A stretch of DNA of 64,000 nt from Acidobacteriota bacterium (GCA_022826755.1 JAJDUG010000078.1:62001-126000); one strand, 5' to 3'. Counted from the first letter of the stretch, positions 28,095 to 37,159 are shown. The notes: a model not told the origin generated them from the sequence alone. A program made the numbers and translations.

Positions 28095-29042
28095 ATGACC
28101 ACGGATCCGCATGGCCGGTACGATCTGACCCGAATCGCTCAACAGTTGGCAGGGGAGGGCTACGTCGTCCTGGAGGGGCTGCTGGACTCCGACCGGTTGA
28201 CGGAGTGGCGCAGCCACATTGACAGGCTGGCGGTGCAGGAACGCCAGGCTCCTTTCCTTCCGGGCGATGGACCGGTTCATCCCGGAGACGAGGAAATCGA
28301 ATCCTATCTGGCGGAATCCTACGCGGTCAGCCGGGAGGAGTTGGCCCGAATGATGCAGCGTGTCCGCCACACGCGGGCTGAGAATCGCGATACGCCCTGG
28401 CCCGTGGGACCGCGGGAAATCAACAAGACCTTCATGCACATCCCCAATCTCTTCGATCACGACCGCTCGCAGTACGTGCGCAATCTGCCGGCCAAGACCC
28501 ATCTGGCCGATGGGCTGGTCGAGCATCCCGTGGTGCTGGGCCTGGCCCATCGTCTGCTCGGACGAGACTGCGTGCTGGGCGACGTCACCGCGACCAGTAT
28601 CGGTCCGGGCACGCCGGGAGGGCCCTGGCATCTGGACAACCCCTTGACTCAAATGCCCGAGCCCCTGCCCGATTTCCCCTTGGGGTTTCAGGTGGCCTGG
28701 ATGATCGATCCCTTTACCGCGGCCAACGGGGCGACCCGGATAGTTCCCCGCAGCCACTTGACCCGCAGCAAGCCAAGCTGGAAACGGGGCGACCGGGCCG
28801 AGGAGAAGGCTCTGTGCGGAGATGCGGGCGCGGTTGCGATCTGGCTGGCCAGCACCTGGCACCGGATAGGCCCCAACTCCACCGATCGACCGCGCCGGGC
28901 CGTCATTTCCTTCTACCAGCGGTCCTGGATCAAGCCCTTTTCGGATTACCGCGGCAGCATTTCTCCGGAGCGAGCCCGGCGCATGTCCCCCACCGTACGA
29001 TACCTCTACGGCTTCTCGTCCAATGGGCTTCGCAGGGGCTGA
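28095..29042 (+). CDS. Phytanoyl-CoA dioxygenase (PhyH) family protein
   Basis: 315 residues from the ATG at 28095 with GAGG upstream; a longer frame from 27897 reads through repeat DNA. It is a non-haem Fe(II)/2-oxoglutarate oxygenase: the metal motif is His-X-Asp in 'GPWHLDNPLTQM', the distal His in 'ASTWHRIGPNSTD', and a 2-oxoglutarate Arg follows in 'RPRRAVISFY'. Substrates in this family range from fatty acyl-CoAs to small alkaloids and ectoine, so the reaction is unassigned. It converges on efp, with a short gctgac...gtcagc stem (29050-29060 region) between them. Confidence 0.87.
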   Translation: MTTDPHGRYDLTRIAQQLAGEGYVVLEGLLDSDRLTEWRSHIDRLAVQERQAPFLPGDGPVHPGDEEIESYLAESYAVSREELARMMQRVRHTRAENRDTPWPVGPREINKTFMHIPNLFDHDRSQYVRNLPAKTHLADGLVEHPVVLGLAHRLLGRDCVLGDVTATSIGPGTPGGPWHLDNPLTQMPEPLPDFPLGFQVAWMIDPFTAANGATRIVPRSHLTRSKPSWKRGDRAEEKALCGDAGAVAIWLASTWHRIGPNSTDRPRRAVISFYQRSWIKPFSDYRGSISPERARRMSPTVRYLYGFSSNGLRRG

Positions 29043-29056
29043 CGGATTACGGGAGG

Positions 29057-29617
29057 TCAGCGTGCCCTTTCCAGGTAGTCGCCGCTGTTGGTGTCGACGC
29101 GGACTTTTTCACCCGCGTTGACGAAGGGAGGCACCTGGACCACCAGTCCCGTTTCCAGCTTGGCCGGCTTGTTGACGCTGGAAGCGGTGGCGCTCTTGAG
29201 GCCGGGCTCGGTCTCCACCACTTCCAGGTCCACCGTGCTGGGGAGCTGAATTCCGACGGGGGTCTGCTGGTGGAATTCGACCCTGATGGTGATGTTTGGA
29301 ACCAGGTAGAGAATGCCGTCTTCCAGCAGGTCTTCGCCCAGGTGAACCTGTTCGTAGGTCGTCGTGTTCATGAACACGTAGTCGGTTCCGTCCTTGTAGA
29401 GATATTCCATCTCCTGCTGCTCCAGGGCCACCCGCTCCACGGTGTCCACCGAACGGAATCGGTGGTCGATGAGGGCTCCGGTCCTCAGGTTTCTGAGCTT
29501 GGATTGCACGAAGCCCCGCTTGTTTCCGGGGGTCAGGTGGGTGAAGGAAAAAACAGAGAACAAGTCGCCGTCTTTTCGAATGACCATTCCGCGTCTTAGT
29601 CCTGTGGCTGATATCAT
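29057..29617 (-). CDS. efp: Elongation factor P
   Basis: 186 residues, with the three-domain EF-P length. It rescues ribosomes stalled at polyproline. KOW-like N-domain 'GLRRGMVIRKDGDLFSV', then the loop 'HLTPGNKRGFVQSKLRN', then OB domains ending in 'VDTNSGDYLERAR'. At the loop tip, where other bacteria have the Lys or Arg that is beta-lysylated or rhamnosylated, this protein has Asn32. No EpmA/EarP-type modifying gene is nearby. The ATG overlaps the peptidase stop (ATGA), making it the last gene of a three-gene operon. Confidence 0.94.
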   Translation of the reverse strand: MISATGLRRGMVIRKDGDLFSVFSFTHLTPGNKRGFVQSKLRNLRTGALIDHRFRSVDTVERVALEQQEMEYLYKDGTDYVFMNTTTYEQVHLGEDLLEDGILYLVPNITIRVEFHQQTPVGIQLPSTVDLEVVETEPGLKSATASSVNKPAKLETGLVVQVPPFVNAGEKVRVDTNSGDYLERAR

Positions 29618-30993
29618 GAGCCTCCAACCTCTTGGGTTTTCATCGCCGCCTCATCCCGGGCACGACCTCCGGTTTCCGGAGAGCCCGCCGGGTCAAGGCT
29701 CTCTCTCATCAATCTCTCGATTTCGTCCACCTCCCGGGGCAATTCCAGGGAGAGAACCCGGTAGCCGTCCCGGGTAACCAGGACGTCGTCCTCGATACGG
29801 ACACCAAGGTTCTCCTCGGGAATGTAGATTCCGGGCTCGATGGTGATCACCATTCCGGGCTCCAGGGGGCGGCTGCGGTCGCTTACCGGATCGTGGACAT
29901 CCAGTCCCAGGTGGTGTCCGGTCCCGTGAATGAAGTAACGTCCCAGCCTTCGTCCCTGCCGGTCTCGACCGCGGCTGTCAATGGTCTCCACGGCCGCCTG
30001 GTGGATGGAGTCGAATGTCACGCCGGGACGGACCTGCTGCAGGGCGGCCTGCTGCGCCGCCAGGACGATATTATAGATTTCCTTTTGCCGGGGGGTAAAA
30101 CGGCCGCTGACGGGATAGGTCCGGGTGAGGTCGGCGCTGTAGCCGTCGAACTCCGCTCCGACATCGATGACGACCAGGTCCCCGGAGGTCATTCGGCGAT
30201 TGTTTTCGGCGTAATGCAGGACGGCGGCATTGGGTCCCGATCCGACAATGGAGGGAAACGCGGGCCGGGTGGCCCCCCGGCTGCGGAACTGGTACTCGAT
30301 GGCGGCCTCCACTTCGTATTCGAACCGGCCGGGGCCGATTGCGGGAAGGGCGTTGCGATGGCCGGCAATGGTGATCTCGACAGCCCGGCGAATTTTCCCG
30401 ATCTCCCATTCCGATTTCTTCATGCGAAGGAAAGCCAGCTCGGGACCGGAGTCCAGGATTTCCGCGTGGGGCAGCCAGCGGCGCAAGCGTACCCACGGTT
30501 CCGGGCAGCACTTTTCGGCGGCCTCCCGGTGCGGGCCGGTCGGAAGGTTGGCGTAGACCTTGCCCTTGGGAGGGGCTCGTTGAGCCAAGGCATCCGGCAA
30601 CTCGTCCAGGCTCAGGACTTCCTGCATGCCCAGGCGGCGGGCCGTCTCGCGGCCGGAGGCCATGCGGGGTCCGGTCCAACGCTCCTGTTTCGGGTCCCGC
30701 CTGGCCAGGAACAGGGTTTCCCGCGGACCCTCCTTCCCGGGGATCAACAGGAGCACCGCTCCAGGCTCGCTGCAGCCGGTCAGGTAGTAGAAGTTCTTGT
30801 CGGGAACGTACTCGTTCAGTTCGCGGTGGCGCCGGTTGAACAGGAGCGTCACTCCCTCCGTCGCCCTCTGGAGGTAGGCGATTCGCCTGGCCCGGGCCTC
30901 CTGCCGCAACTGGGAGTCCGCAGGAGATGCCGACTCCGACAGCAGCAGAAGAGCGCCGGCAAGGCACAAATGGCTGAAGAGCTTGGACCGCAT
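29614..30993 (-). CDS. Exported Xaa-Pro aminopeptidase (peptidase family M24B)
   Basis: 459 residues from the ATG at 30991-30993, where a signal peptide begins (MRSKLFSHLCLAGALLLLSESASPA). An in-frame ATG at 31098 lies inside the upstream gene and would mask it. An N-terminal creatinase-like domain is followed by the pita-bread domain with the five metal ligands: Asp pair in 'VVIDVGAEFDGYSADLTRT', His in 'HGTGHHLGLDVHD', Glu in 'ITIEPGIYIP' and Glu in 'RIEDDVLVT'. It cleaves N-terminal residues before proline, here in the periplasm. It is encoded between GT2 and efp. Confidence 0.9.
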   Translation of the reverse strand: MRSKLFSHLCLAGALLLLSESASPADSQLRQEARARRIAYLQRATEGVTLLFNRRHRELNEYVPDKNFYYLTGCSEPGAVLLLIPGKEGPRETLFLARRDPKQERWTGPRMASGRETARRLGMQEVLSLDELPDALAQRAPPKGKVYANLPTGPHREAAEKCCPEPWVRLRRWLPHAEILDSGPELAFLRMKKSEWEIGKIRRAVEITIAGHRNALPAIGPGRFEYEVEAAIEYQFRSRGATRPAFPSIVGSGPNAAVLHYAENNRRMTSGDLVVIDVGAEFDGYSADLTRTYPVSGRFTPRQKEIYNIVLAAQQAALQQVRPGVTFDSIHQAAVETIDSRGRDRQGRRLGRYFIHGTGHHLGLDVHDPVSDRSRPLEPGMVITIEPGIYIPEENLGVRIEDDVLVTRDGYRVLSLELPREVDEIERLMRESLDPAGSPETGGRARDEAAMKTQEVGGS

Positions 30994-31003
30994 TTGGAGC
31001 GGG

Positions 31004-32626
31004 TCAGGAAGCCGTCTTGGGCAGTAGCGGTGCTCGCCGGGCGTCCAGGAAGCGAGCCAGAGGGGCCTGAAACAGGGACATGAAGCCGGTGAAGACATAC
31101 CCCACCAGAAACAGCATCAGGAAGGGCAGCGTGAAGTAGTTCCCGCTCGACCAGGCGAAATACACGGTGAAGGCGAAGTAGAGGCCCAGCGCCAGTTCCA
31201 GGAAGGGTGTGAAACCCATTTTCCCCCGGTACTTGCGCTTGGCGGCCAAACCGTCGCCGGTCGAAGCAATGCAGTGCTTGGGAGTTCTGCGAAAGGCGGT
31301 CTTTCTGCCGACGAGAGCCTCCAGGACTGCCAGCGAGTTGCTCACCGACAGACCGATTCCCACCGACAGGAGGAAGGGAAGGTACTTCACCTTCTGCACC
31401 CAGCCACTGGCATCCAGCTCGCGCTGGGAGAGAGCGTAAAAGGAAGAGACCGACATGGTCGCCAGCATGAAGAGCGGCAGGTCGATGAAGAGCATCTGAA
31501 ACCAGCCCTGATAAAAGCGCACGATCATGGCGGGCAGGAAGATCAGCGAGAACATCACCATCAGGGGGTAGGAACAGTTGGCGGAGAAATGGAAGGCAGC
31601 TTCAATCTTGACCCTTAGCGGCAGCCGACTCCTGAAGATGGTCGGGAGCAGCTTGATCCCTGTTTGCACCAGCCCTTTGGCCCAACGGAACTGCTGGCTC
31701 TTGAACGCGTTCATTTCAACCGGCAGTTCGGCGGGGCAGACCACGTCGGGGAGATAGATGAATTTCCAGCCTTGAAGCTGGGCGCGGTAGCTGAGATCGG
31801 TGTCCTCGGTCAAGGTGTCGTGCTGCCACCCGCCCGCGTTCTCGATGGCCTCGCGCCTCCAGATCCCGGCCGTGCCGTTGAAATTGAAGAACAGCCCCGA
31901 GCGGTGCCGGCCGCCGTGCTCCATCACGAAGTGACCGTCCAGAATCATGGCTTCCGTCCGGGTGAGAAGACTGTACTCGGAGTTGATGTGCCCCCACCGG
32001 GTCTGCACCATTCCGATCTTGGAGTCGGCGAAATGGTGGATGGTCTTGCGCAGGAAGGAGGGCTCGGGCACGAAGTCGGCGTCGAAGATGGCCACGAATT
32101 CGCCCTTGGCCACTTTCAGTCCGGCTTCCAGGGCCCCGGCCTTGTACCCCTGGCGGTCTTGTCGGTGGAGGTAGTGAATGTCGAAGCCGGCCTGACGAAA
32201 GCGTTCCACGCACTGCCGGGCCAGAAATCGGGTCTCGTCGTTGGAATCGTCCAGAACCTGGATCTCCAGCAGTTCCCGGGGGTAGTCCAGCTTGGTCACC
32301 GATTCGATCAACCGTTCCACCACAAACAGCTCGTTATAGATGGGAAGCTGGACGGTTACCACCGGGAGCTTGGTGAGTTTCCGCTTGAGTCGAGGCTTTC
32401 GATCCCTGTTTCTGAAGTACAGGTAGACCAACTGATAGCGGTGCAGCCCATAGATGGCCAGGATGCCCAGTATGATAAAGTAGGGAATCAGGATGATGAA
32501 ATCGAACGCGTCCAGGCTGTGCTGGGCGCGCACCCCATCCAGAAAGGATCGGTAGGGGCCTGAGGGAAACAGGAGGGCCTGAAGATCCCGAATGAAGCTC
32601 TGTCCTGGATACTCAAGGTGGAACAC
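31004..32626 (-). CDS. Membrane glycosyltransferase, family 2 (processive or ceramide-glucosyltransferase type)
   Basis: 540 residues. An N-terminal membrane segment (DFIILIPYFIILGILAIYGL) is followed by a cytosolic GT-A domain with 'VTVQLPIYNE', 'QVLDDSNDET', 'AIFDADFVPEP' (DxD), 'LTEDTDLSYRAQLQGW' (catalytic Asp) and 'QQFRWAKG' (the Q-x-x-R-W motif of processive and sphingolipid GTs). At least four C-terminal membrane helices follow. The product could be a cell-wall or exopolysaccharide glycan, or a glycolipid. It starts the GT2-M24-efp operon; 10 bases separate it from the peptidase gene. Confidence 0.88.
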   Translation of the reverse strand: MFHLEYPGQSFIRDLQALLFPSGPYRSFLDGVRAQHSLDAFDFIILIPYFIILGILAIYGLHRYQLVYLYFRNRDRKPRLKRKLTKLPVVTVQLPIYNELFVVERLIESVTKLDYPRELLEIQVLDDSNDETRFLARQCVERFRQAGFDIHYLHRQDRQGYKAGALEAGLKVAKGEFVAIFDADFVPEPSFLRKTIHHFADSKIGMVQTRWGHINSEYSLLTRTEAMILDGHFVMEHGGRHRSGLFFNFNGTAGIWRREAIENAGGWQHDTLTEDTDLSYRAQLQGWKFIYLPDVVCPAELPVEMNAFKSQQFRWAKGLVQTGIKLLPTIFRSRLPLRVKIEAAFHFSANCSYPLMVMFSLIFLPAMIVRFYQGWFQMLFIDLPLFMLATMSVSSFYALSQRELDASGWVQKVKYLPFLLSVGIGLSVSNSLAVLEALVGRKTAFRRTPKHCIASTGDGLAAKRKYRGKMGFTPFLELALGLYFAFTVYFAWSSGNYFTLPFLMLFLVGYVFTGFMSLFQAPLARFLDARRAPLLPKTAS

Positions 32627-32944
32627 GGAGCTGGATCAACCTAATCTAGCGGGATCGGAGAGGCGGCGCTCAGGCGCCGGCCACAAGGGCTGCCTGGGAC
32701 TCAAAGGCCGGCGCTGCCGGGACGAAATGCATTCGGTTCCCCCGATTGCGCTTGGCCAGGATGAACAGGCCGGGAGGCTGGGCTTACGCAGGACCTCGAT
32801 TCGCAGGGTGAGCTTCTGAAATTTGATACGTTTGCCGCCGCAACCAGGAAACCCCAAAATCCCTCGCACTATACTCTTGCCTCCAATAAAGATCAACTGG
32901 TTTTCAGGAACAGGATCGGGCGGACAGCCCGCCGCTGGCGGCCG
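32627..32944. other. Divergent promoter region between two glycosyltransferase genes
   Basis: 318 bases, no gene accepted. A -10-like TATACT lies at 32870-32875 about 75 bases before the plus-strand start, without a clear -35 partner. The sequence just upstream of the plus-strand gene stays open in its frame, so that protein could start somewhat earlier. Confidence 0.35.
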
Positions 32945-34216
32945 TTGTGGGGCCTGCTGGCCTGCGGGTTGACGTCGGCGTTCCTCTACCGGAGCCTGCC
33001 CGACCTGGCGCCGGTCCAGGCAAGCATTCCGGAGTTGGCGACCCTCTACCTGGGTCTGTTCCTCCTCTATCTGCTCTCCCTTTGGCTGTCACTGCGGGCG
33101 CCCCGCGGTTTGAAAGCCAAGCTGCCCCTCATACTCTTCTTTGCCCTCGTCTTCAGGCTGCTGCTGTTGCCGGCCGCGCCGGCCCTGTCGGACGATGTCT
33201 ACCGTTATCTGTGGGAAGGCTATCTGCAGACGGAAGGGATCAATCCCTATGAACACAGTCCGCAATCGCCGGAACTGGAGGAGTACCGAAACCCTGTCTG
33301 GACCTCGGTCAACAACAAGGAGGTCTCCGCCGTCTATCCCCCCTTCGCCCAGATGGTCCATGCGCTCTTCTATCTCGGTTTCGGTTCCGTTTCCGGCTTC
33401 AAGCTGGCCTTCCTGGGGGTCGAGATCGGGCTGGTTGCGGCCATTCTGGCCCTCTTGAGACGGAGCGGCCGGCCTCTGGGTCGCGTCCTGGTCTACGCCT
33501 GGAACCCGTTGGTGGTGATGGAAGTGGCCTGGAACGGGCATCACGATGTGCTGGTGGCGGGACTGCTGCTTTGGGGCCTGTTTCTGCTGCAGATACGAAG
33601 CAGGGTAGCCGCCGTGGGGCTGCTGGCAGCCGCCATTCTGTCCAAGCTCTATCCCCTGATCCTGGCGCCTTCTTTCCTGAGGGGGCTGCCGGCCCGCTAC
33701 TGGGGGTGGCTGGCCGGGTTCCTGCTGGCAATGCTGCTGCCATACCTGGGCGGTGGAAGCCGGCTTCTGGAGGGCTTGAGCCTCTACCGCGATCACTGGC
33801 GCTTCAACGGGTTTCTCCATTCCTGGCTGACCGGCCAGGGGCTCTCTCAAATCTGGGTGGAGGGACTGTTGGGGGCCGGGCTGCTGACAGTGCTCTGTGC
33901 CTGCTGGGCTCGAGGGATCTGCAGGCTGCGCCAACTCTATTGGTTGACCGGCGCCGTGCTTCTCCTTTCCCCGACGCTTTTCCCCTGGTACCTGGTCTGG
34001 ATCGTTCCCTTTCTCTGCTTTTTCCCCAATCCGGCCTGGTTGCTGCTGTCCGGCCTGTCGGTCCTGTCCTACGAGGTTCTCAACGACTGGTCGGTCCTGG
34101 GAATCTGGCGGAGCGACCCGTTTTTTCTGAAGTTGCAGTACTATCCTTTTTGGGGGATGTTGGCGTTGATCGGGATTCGAAGTCTTTGGAGGCGGAGGCC
34201 GGAACCTGCCCAATGA
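32945..34216 (+). CDS. Polytopic membrane glycosyltransferase (GT-C type, mannosyltransferase-like)
   Basis: 423 residues from a TTG; no ATG or GTG is found in frame nearby, so the exact start is unsure. About ten hydrophobic helices are present. The first luminal loop carries 'LSDDVYRYLWEGYLQTEGINPYEHSPQ', quoted here for its acidic DDVYRYLWEG motif typical of GT-C enzymes using polyprenyl-phosphate sugars. 'VYAWNPLVVMEVAWNGHHD' is also characteristic. It probably transfers mannose or another hexose from a lipid carrier on the periplasmic side. The stop overlaps the NtrC-type regulator (ATGA). Confidence 0.8.
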   Translation: MWGLLACGLTSAFLYRSLPDLAPVQASIPELATLYLGLFLLYLLSLWLSLRAPRGLKAKLPLILFFALVFRLLLLPAAPALSDDVYRYLWEGYLQTEGINPYEHSPQSPELEEYRNPVWTSVNNKEVSAVYPPFAQMVHALFYLGFGSVSGFKLAFLGVEIGLVAAILALLRRSGRPLGRVLVYAWNPLVVMEVAWNGHHDVLVAGLLLWGLFLLQIRSRVAAVGLLAAAILSKLYPLILAPSFLRGLPARYWGWLAGFLLAMLLPYLGGGSRLLEGLSLYRDHWRFNGFLHSWLTGQGLSQIWVEGLLGAGLLTVLCACWARGICRLRQLYWLTGAVLLLSPTLFPWYLVWIVPFLCFFPNPAWLLLSGLSVLSYEVLNDWSVLGIWRSDPFFLKLQYYPFWGMLALIGIRSLWRRRPEPAQ

Positions 34217-35598
34217 ATCGAACGCACCACATTGCGGTGATCGACGACGAGAGGGAGAGCCTGGCTGCGATCTCCCGGGCTCTCAGGAGAGTCGGGTACC
34301 GGGTCGATTCCTATGAGGACAGCCAGGAGGCCATGGCTCAACTGGACCGGTTCAAGCAGTTCGACCTGGTCATCACCGACTTGAAGATGCCTCGGGTAAC
34401 CGGCATGGATTTGCTGAGGGCGGTGCGGTCCGTCAACCCGGAGGCTGGTGTGCTGATGGTGACCGGCCATGGGACGGTGGAGACCGCGGTGGAGGCCATG
34501 AGACTGGGGGCCGACGACTACATTCTGAAGCCGCTGGACTTGTTCGAGCTGAGGGACCGGGTGCGACAGATCCTGGAGAGCCGGTCCCCCAGCGCCGGGG
34601 GACAGGACCTGGCCGGCCGGGGCCTTGCCGGCGCCGCCACCCGGATATTGGGCGATTCCGCGGTCATGCAGGATCTTCTCAAGCAGATAGCCACGGTGGC
34701 ACCCACCCGCTCCACCGTTCTGCTGCTGGGTGAAAGTGGCTCCGGCAAAGACCTGGTGGCACAAACCATCCATGAGAACAGTCCTCGCGGAGACCGGAAT
34801 TTCCTGCCCTTGAACTGCGCCGCCCTCAGCCCGACCCTGCTGGAGAGCGAGCTCTTCGGATACGAGGCCGGAGCCTTTACCGGAGCCCGCCAACGGCGGC
34901 TGGGCAAGTTGGAAATGGCCGACCGGGGAACGCTCTTCCTGGATGAGATCGGGGAGATGCCACCGGAGATGCAGGTGAAGCTGTTGAGGTTCCTGGAGAC
35001 CCGGGAAATCATGCGGGTCGGGGGGAACAGGTCTCTGACGCTGGACGTCCGGCTCATCGCGGCGACCAATCGGGACCTGGTCGAGGCCGTCAAGCAGGGG
35101 ACCTTCAGGACCGATCTCTATTACCGTCTCAGGGTGGTGACCCTCCGGGTGCCTCCTCTCAGAGAGCGGACCGGGGACATCCCTCGGCTGGCCTGGTCGT
35201 TTGTGAATGCCTTCGCGGCTGAGCATCGCAAGCGGATTTCCAGGCTCGAGCCGGAGTTGCTGGACAGGCTGCTCGACCACCCCTGGCCGGGGAACGTGCG
35301 CGAACTGAGAAACCTGATGGAGAGCCTGGTGGTCTTCTGCAAGGGAGGCACTCTCAGGATGGAAGATCTTCCGCCGGAACTTCGCCTGGGCCGGCCGGCG
35401 GCGCCACCGTCCTCGGAGGCCGAGCCGCCCCGATTCGCGGATCTGAATCTGGATACCATCCAGCGTCAAGCGGTTCTGCAGGCGTTGGAGCGCAGCCAGG
35501 GCAATCGGCAGCGGGCGGCCAAGCTCTTGGGAATGGGTTTGAGGACTCTACAGAAGAAGCTCAAGGAGTATGGGCTGACGACCCGTGGACGGAAGTAG
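34213..35598 (+). CDS. NtrC-family sigma-54-dependent response regulator
   Basis: 461 residues with three domains. Residues 1-120: receiver with 'IAVIDDERES', phospho-acceptor Asp in 'DLVITDLKMP' and Lys in 'YILKPLDLFE'. Residues 150-380: AAA+ with Walker A 'GESGSGKD', the sigma-54 contact loop 'GAFTGA', Walker B 'GTLFLDEIGEMP' and arginine finger region 'RTDLYYRL'. Residues 415-455: Fis-type HTH 'NRQRAAKLLGMGLRTLQKKLKEYGL'. No cognate histidine kinase is adjacent. Overlap with the glycosyltransferase gene suggests that surface-glycan genes are among its targets (inference). Confidence 0.92.
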   Translation: MNRTHHIAVIDDERESLAAISRALRRVGYRVDSYEDSQEAMAQLDRFKQFDLVITDLKMPRVTGMDLLRAVRSVNPEAGVLMVTGHGTVETAVEAMRLGADDYILKPLDLFELRDRVRQILESRSPSAGGQDLAGRGLAGAATRILGDSAVMQDLLKQIATVAPTRSTVLLLGESGSGKDLVAQTIHENSPRGDRNFLPLNCAALSPTLLESELFGYEAGAFTGARQRRLGKLEMADRGTLFLDEIGEMPPEMQVKLLRFLETREIMRVGGNRSLTLDVRLIAATNRDLVEAVKQGTFRTDLYYRLRVVTLRVPPLRERTGDIPRLAWSFVNAFAAEHRKRISRLEPELLDRLLDHPWPGNVRELRNLMESLVVFCKGGTLRMEDLPPELRLGRPAAPPSSEAEPPRFADLNLDTIQRQAVLQALERSQGNRQRAAKLLGMGLRTLQKKLKEYGLTTRGRK

Positions 35599-35603
35599 CG
35601 GAC

Positions 35604-35648
35604 GAGTGAAGTGTGAAGTACGAAGTTTGAAGTTTGAAGTGTGGTGAG
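35604..35648. repeat. 7-base tandem repeat array (GTTTGAA-type)
   Basis: Six units in register just after the regulator's stop: gagtgaa, gtgtgaa, gtacgaa, gtttgaa, gtttgaa, gtgtggt. It is the same unit, on the opposite strand, as the long array at 60966-61056. Confidence 0.75.
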
Positions 35649-35681
35649 TGGTTAGCCCCGGCCCCTGTCCGCGACGACGGG

Positions 35682-35760
35682 GCGGATCATTCGAGGGGAA
35701 ACACCCGATCGTCATAAAGGGCGAACCACGAATGAACACGAATGAACACGAATGGACAAG
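35682..35760 (+). repeat. Dispersed 'gcggatcat ... gaaccacgaat' repeat copy
   Basis: It contains gcggatcattcgagg, then 'gatcgtcataaagg', then gaaccacgaatgaacacgaa and two further acacgaat units. The order leader - gatcgt - gaaccacgaat - acacgaat is shared with copies at 51544, 55593 and 58959. Confidence 0.75.
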
Positions 35761-35837
35761 GTATGATTAAGGCCCTGTTGGGGGATTGCGCTCTGCAGGG
35801 TGTCTTCGTGAAATAGGGTAGTGGCCGGGAGTGATCG

Positions 35838-36701
35838 ATGGGCGGGACCATCAAGCAAGTCGGCATCATCGCCAAACCCAAGCTCAAGACGGTGGCCCCC
35901 GTGATCGGCCGTTTGCAGGAATGGTTTGGCTCCCGGGGCGTCGGCTGCACCCTGGAGCAGGAAACCGCGGCTATCGTCAATGAGCGGGGGTTGCCCAAGT
36001 CGGAAATCCCCGCGGCCTGCGACCTGATTGTCGTCTTGGGAGGCGATGGGACGCTGCTGTCGGTGGCGCGTCTCCTGGACTCCCGTCGGGTTCCGATTCT
36101 GGCGGTCAACTTCGGTAGCCTGGGGTTCCTGACCGAGATTACTCTGGAGGAAATGTTTCCCACTCTGGAACTGATCCTGCGAGGAAAGGCCACCGTTCAG
36201 CGTCGAATGATGATCGATGTGGCGGTGGTTCGCGGCGGCCAACCCTTTGCAGGCTACCGGGCCCTGAACGACGCGGTCCTGACCAAGGCGGTGCTGGCGC
36301 GGATCATCGACATCGACGTCCGGATCGACGGCCACTTCGTGGCCACCTACAAGGCTGATGGCCTGATCGTGGGCACGCCTACCGGGTCGACCGCCTACAC
36401 CCTTTCCGCCGGCGGCCCCATTCTCTATCCCACCCTGGGGGCAATGCTGGTAACCCCCATTGCCTCCCACACCCTGACCTTCCGCTCGCTGGTTGTGCCC
36501 GATTCCGCCTCCATCGAATTGAGTCTGAAGGCCACCCAGGAGTCGGTATTTCTGACCGTCGACGGACAGACCGGCCTGGACCTTCAGGGAGACGACCGCA
36601 TTCAGGTCCGCAAGTCCGCCAGCACGGTCGAGCTGATCGAATCTCCCGGCAACAGCTTCTTCGACATCCTGAGGCGCAAGCTGAAGTGGGGAGAGCGGTA
36701 A
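35838..36701 (+). CDS. nadK: NAD kinase
   Basis: 287 residues. It phosphorylates NAD to NADP with ATP or polyphosphate. The diagnostic 'VVLGGDGTLLSVARL' (GGDGT) is present, with 'NFGSLGFLTE' and 'YKADGLIVGTPTGSTAYTLSAGGP' trimmed here to its TGSTAY NAD site. The length is standard. It lies downstream of a repeat element and 50 bases before the alkyltransferase-like gene. Confidence 0.94.
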   Translation: MGGTIKQVGIIAKPKLKTVAPVIGRLQEWFGSRGVGCTLEQETAAIVNERGLPKSEIPAACDLIVVLGGDGTLLSVARLLDSRRVPILAVNFGSLGFLTEITLEEMFPTLELILRGKATVQRRMMIDVAVVRGGQPFAGYRALNDAVLTKAVLARIIDIDVRIDGHFVATYKADGLIVGTPTGSTAYTLSAGGPILYPTLGAMLVTPIASHTLTFRSLVVPDSASIELSLKATQESVFLTVDGQTGLDLQGDDRIQVRKSASTVELIESPGNSFFDILRRKLKWGER

Positions 36702-36751
36702 GGGGGCCGGGCGCCGCCTTCAACGGGAACTCAGTCTACCGGGGACCTCCA

Positions 36752-37159
36752 TTGGAGAGTTCGAAAAAAGCGTCCTTTTTCAAGCAGGTGTACCGTGTGG
36801 TGGGCGCAATTCCTCCGGGACGGGTGCTGACCTACGGGCAGATCGCCACCCTTGTGGGTGCTCCCTACCTCGCCCGTCAGGTGGGTTGGGCCATGCACGG
36901 CTGTCCCCTTGGGCTGCCCTGGCACCGGGTCGTTGGAGCCGGCGGGCGCATCCTCACCCGTTCTCCCAACCCGCCGGGGGGCGCCCTGCAGCAGCGTCAG
37001 CTCCTGGAACAGGAGGGAGTGCTGTTTACCGGAGAGCGGGTGGAAATGAGCCGGCACCAGTTTGTTCCTCCTCGAGACTTTCTCAAGAACCGGCCCCAGG
37101 CATCCCCGGCCGCTCCCCGCAGGCGGACGCCGCCAACGCGCTGCGGCCCTGCCGGTTGA
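36752..37159 (+). CDS. Alkyltransferase-like (ATL) DNA-damage protein
   Basis: About 135 residues from a TTG with GGGGA upstream; an earlier in-frame GTG lies inside nadK, so the start is uncertain. The MGMT/Ada DNA-binding domain is clear: 'FFKQVYRVVGAIPPGRVLTYGQIATLVG' (abbreviated: GRVLTYGQIA, helix-turn-helix), then 'PWHRVVGAGGRI'. In active methyltransferases this motif is PCHRV; Trp replaces the acceptor Cys. ATL proteins bind O6-alkylguanine and hand it to nucleotide excision repair instead of removing the alkyl group. Confidence 0.85.
   Translation: MESSKKASFFKQVYRVVGAIPPGRVLTYGQIATLVGAPYLARQVGWAMHGCPLGLPWHRVVGAGGRILTRSPNPPGGALQQRQLLEQEGVLFTGERVEMSRHQFVPPRDFLKNRPQASPAAPRRRTPPTRCGPAG

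Noticed and set aside
33571-35598. Extended 675-codon reading of the NtrC regulator
   Set aside because: The extra N-terminus overlaps the membrane glycosyltransferase gene; the receiver domain begins at the ATG at 34213.
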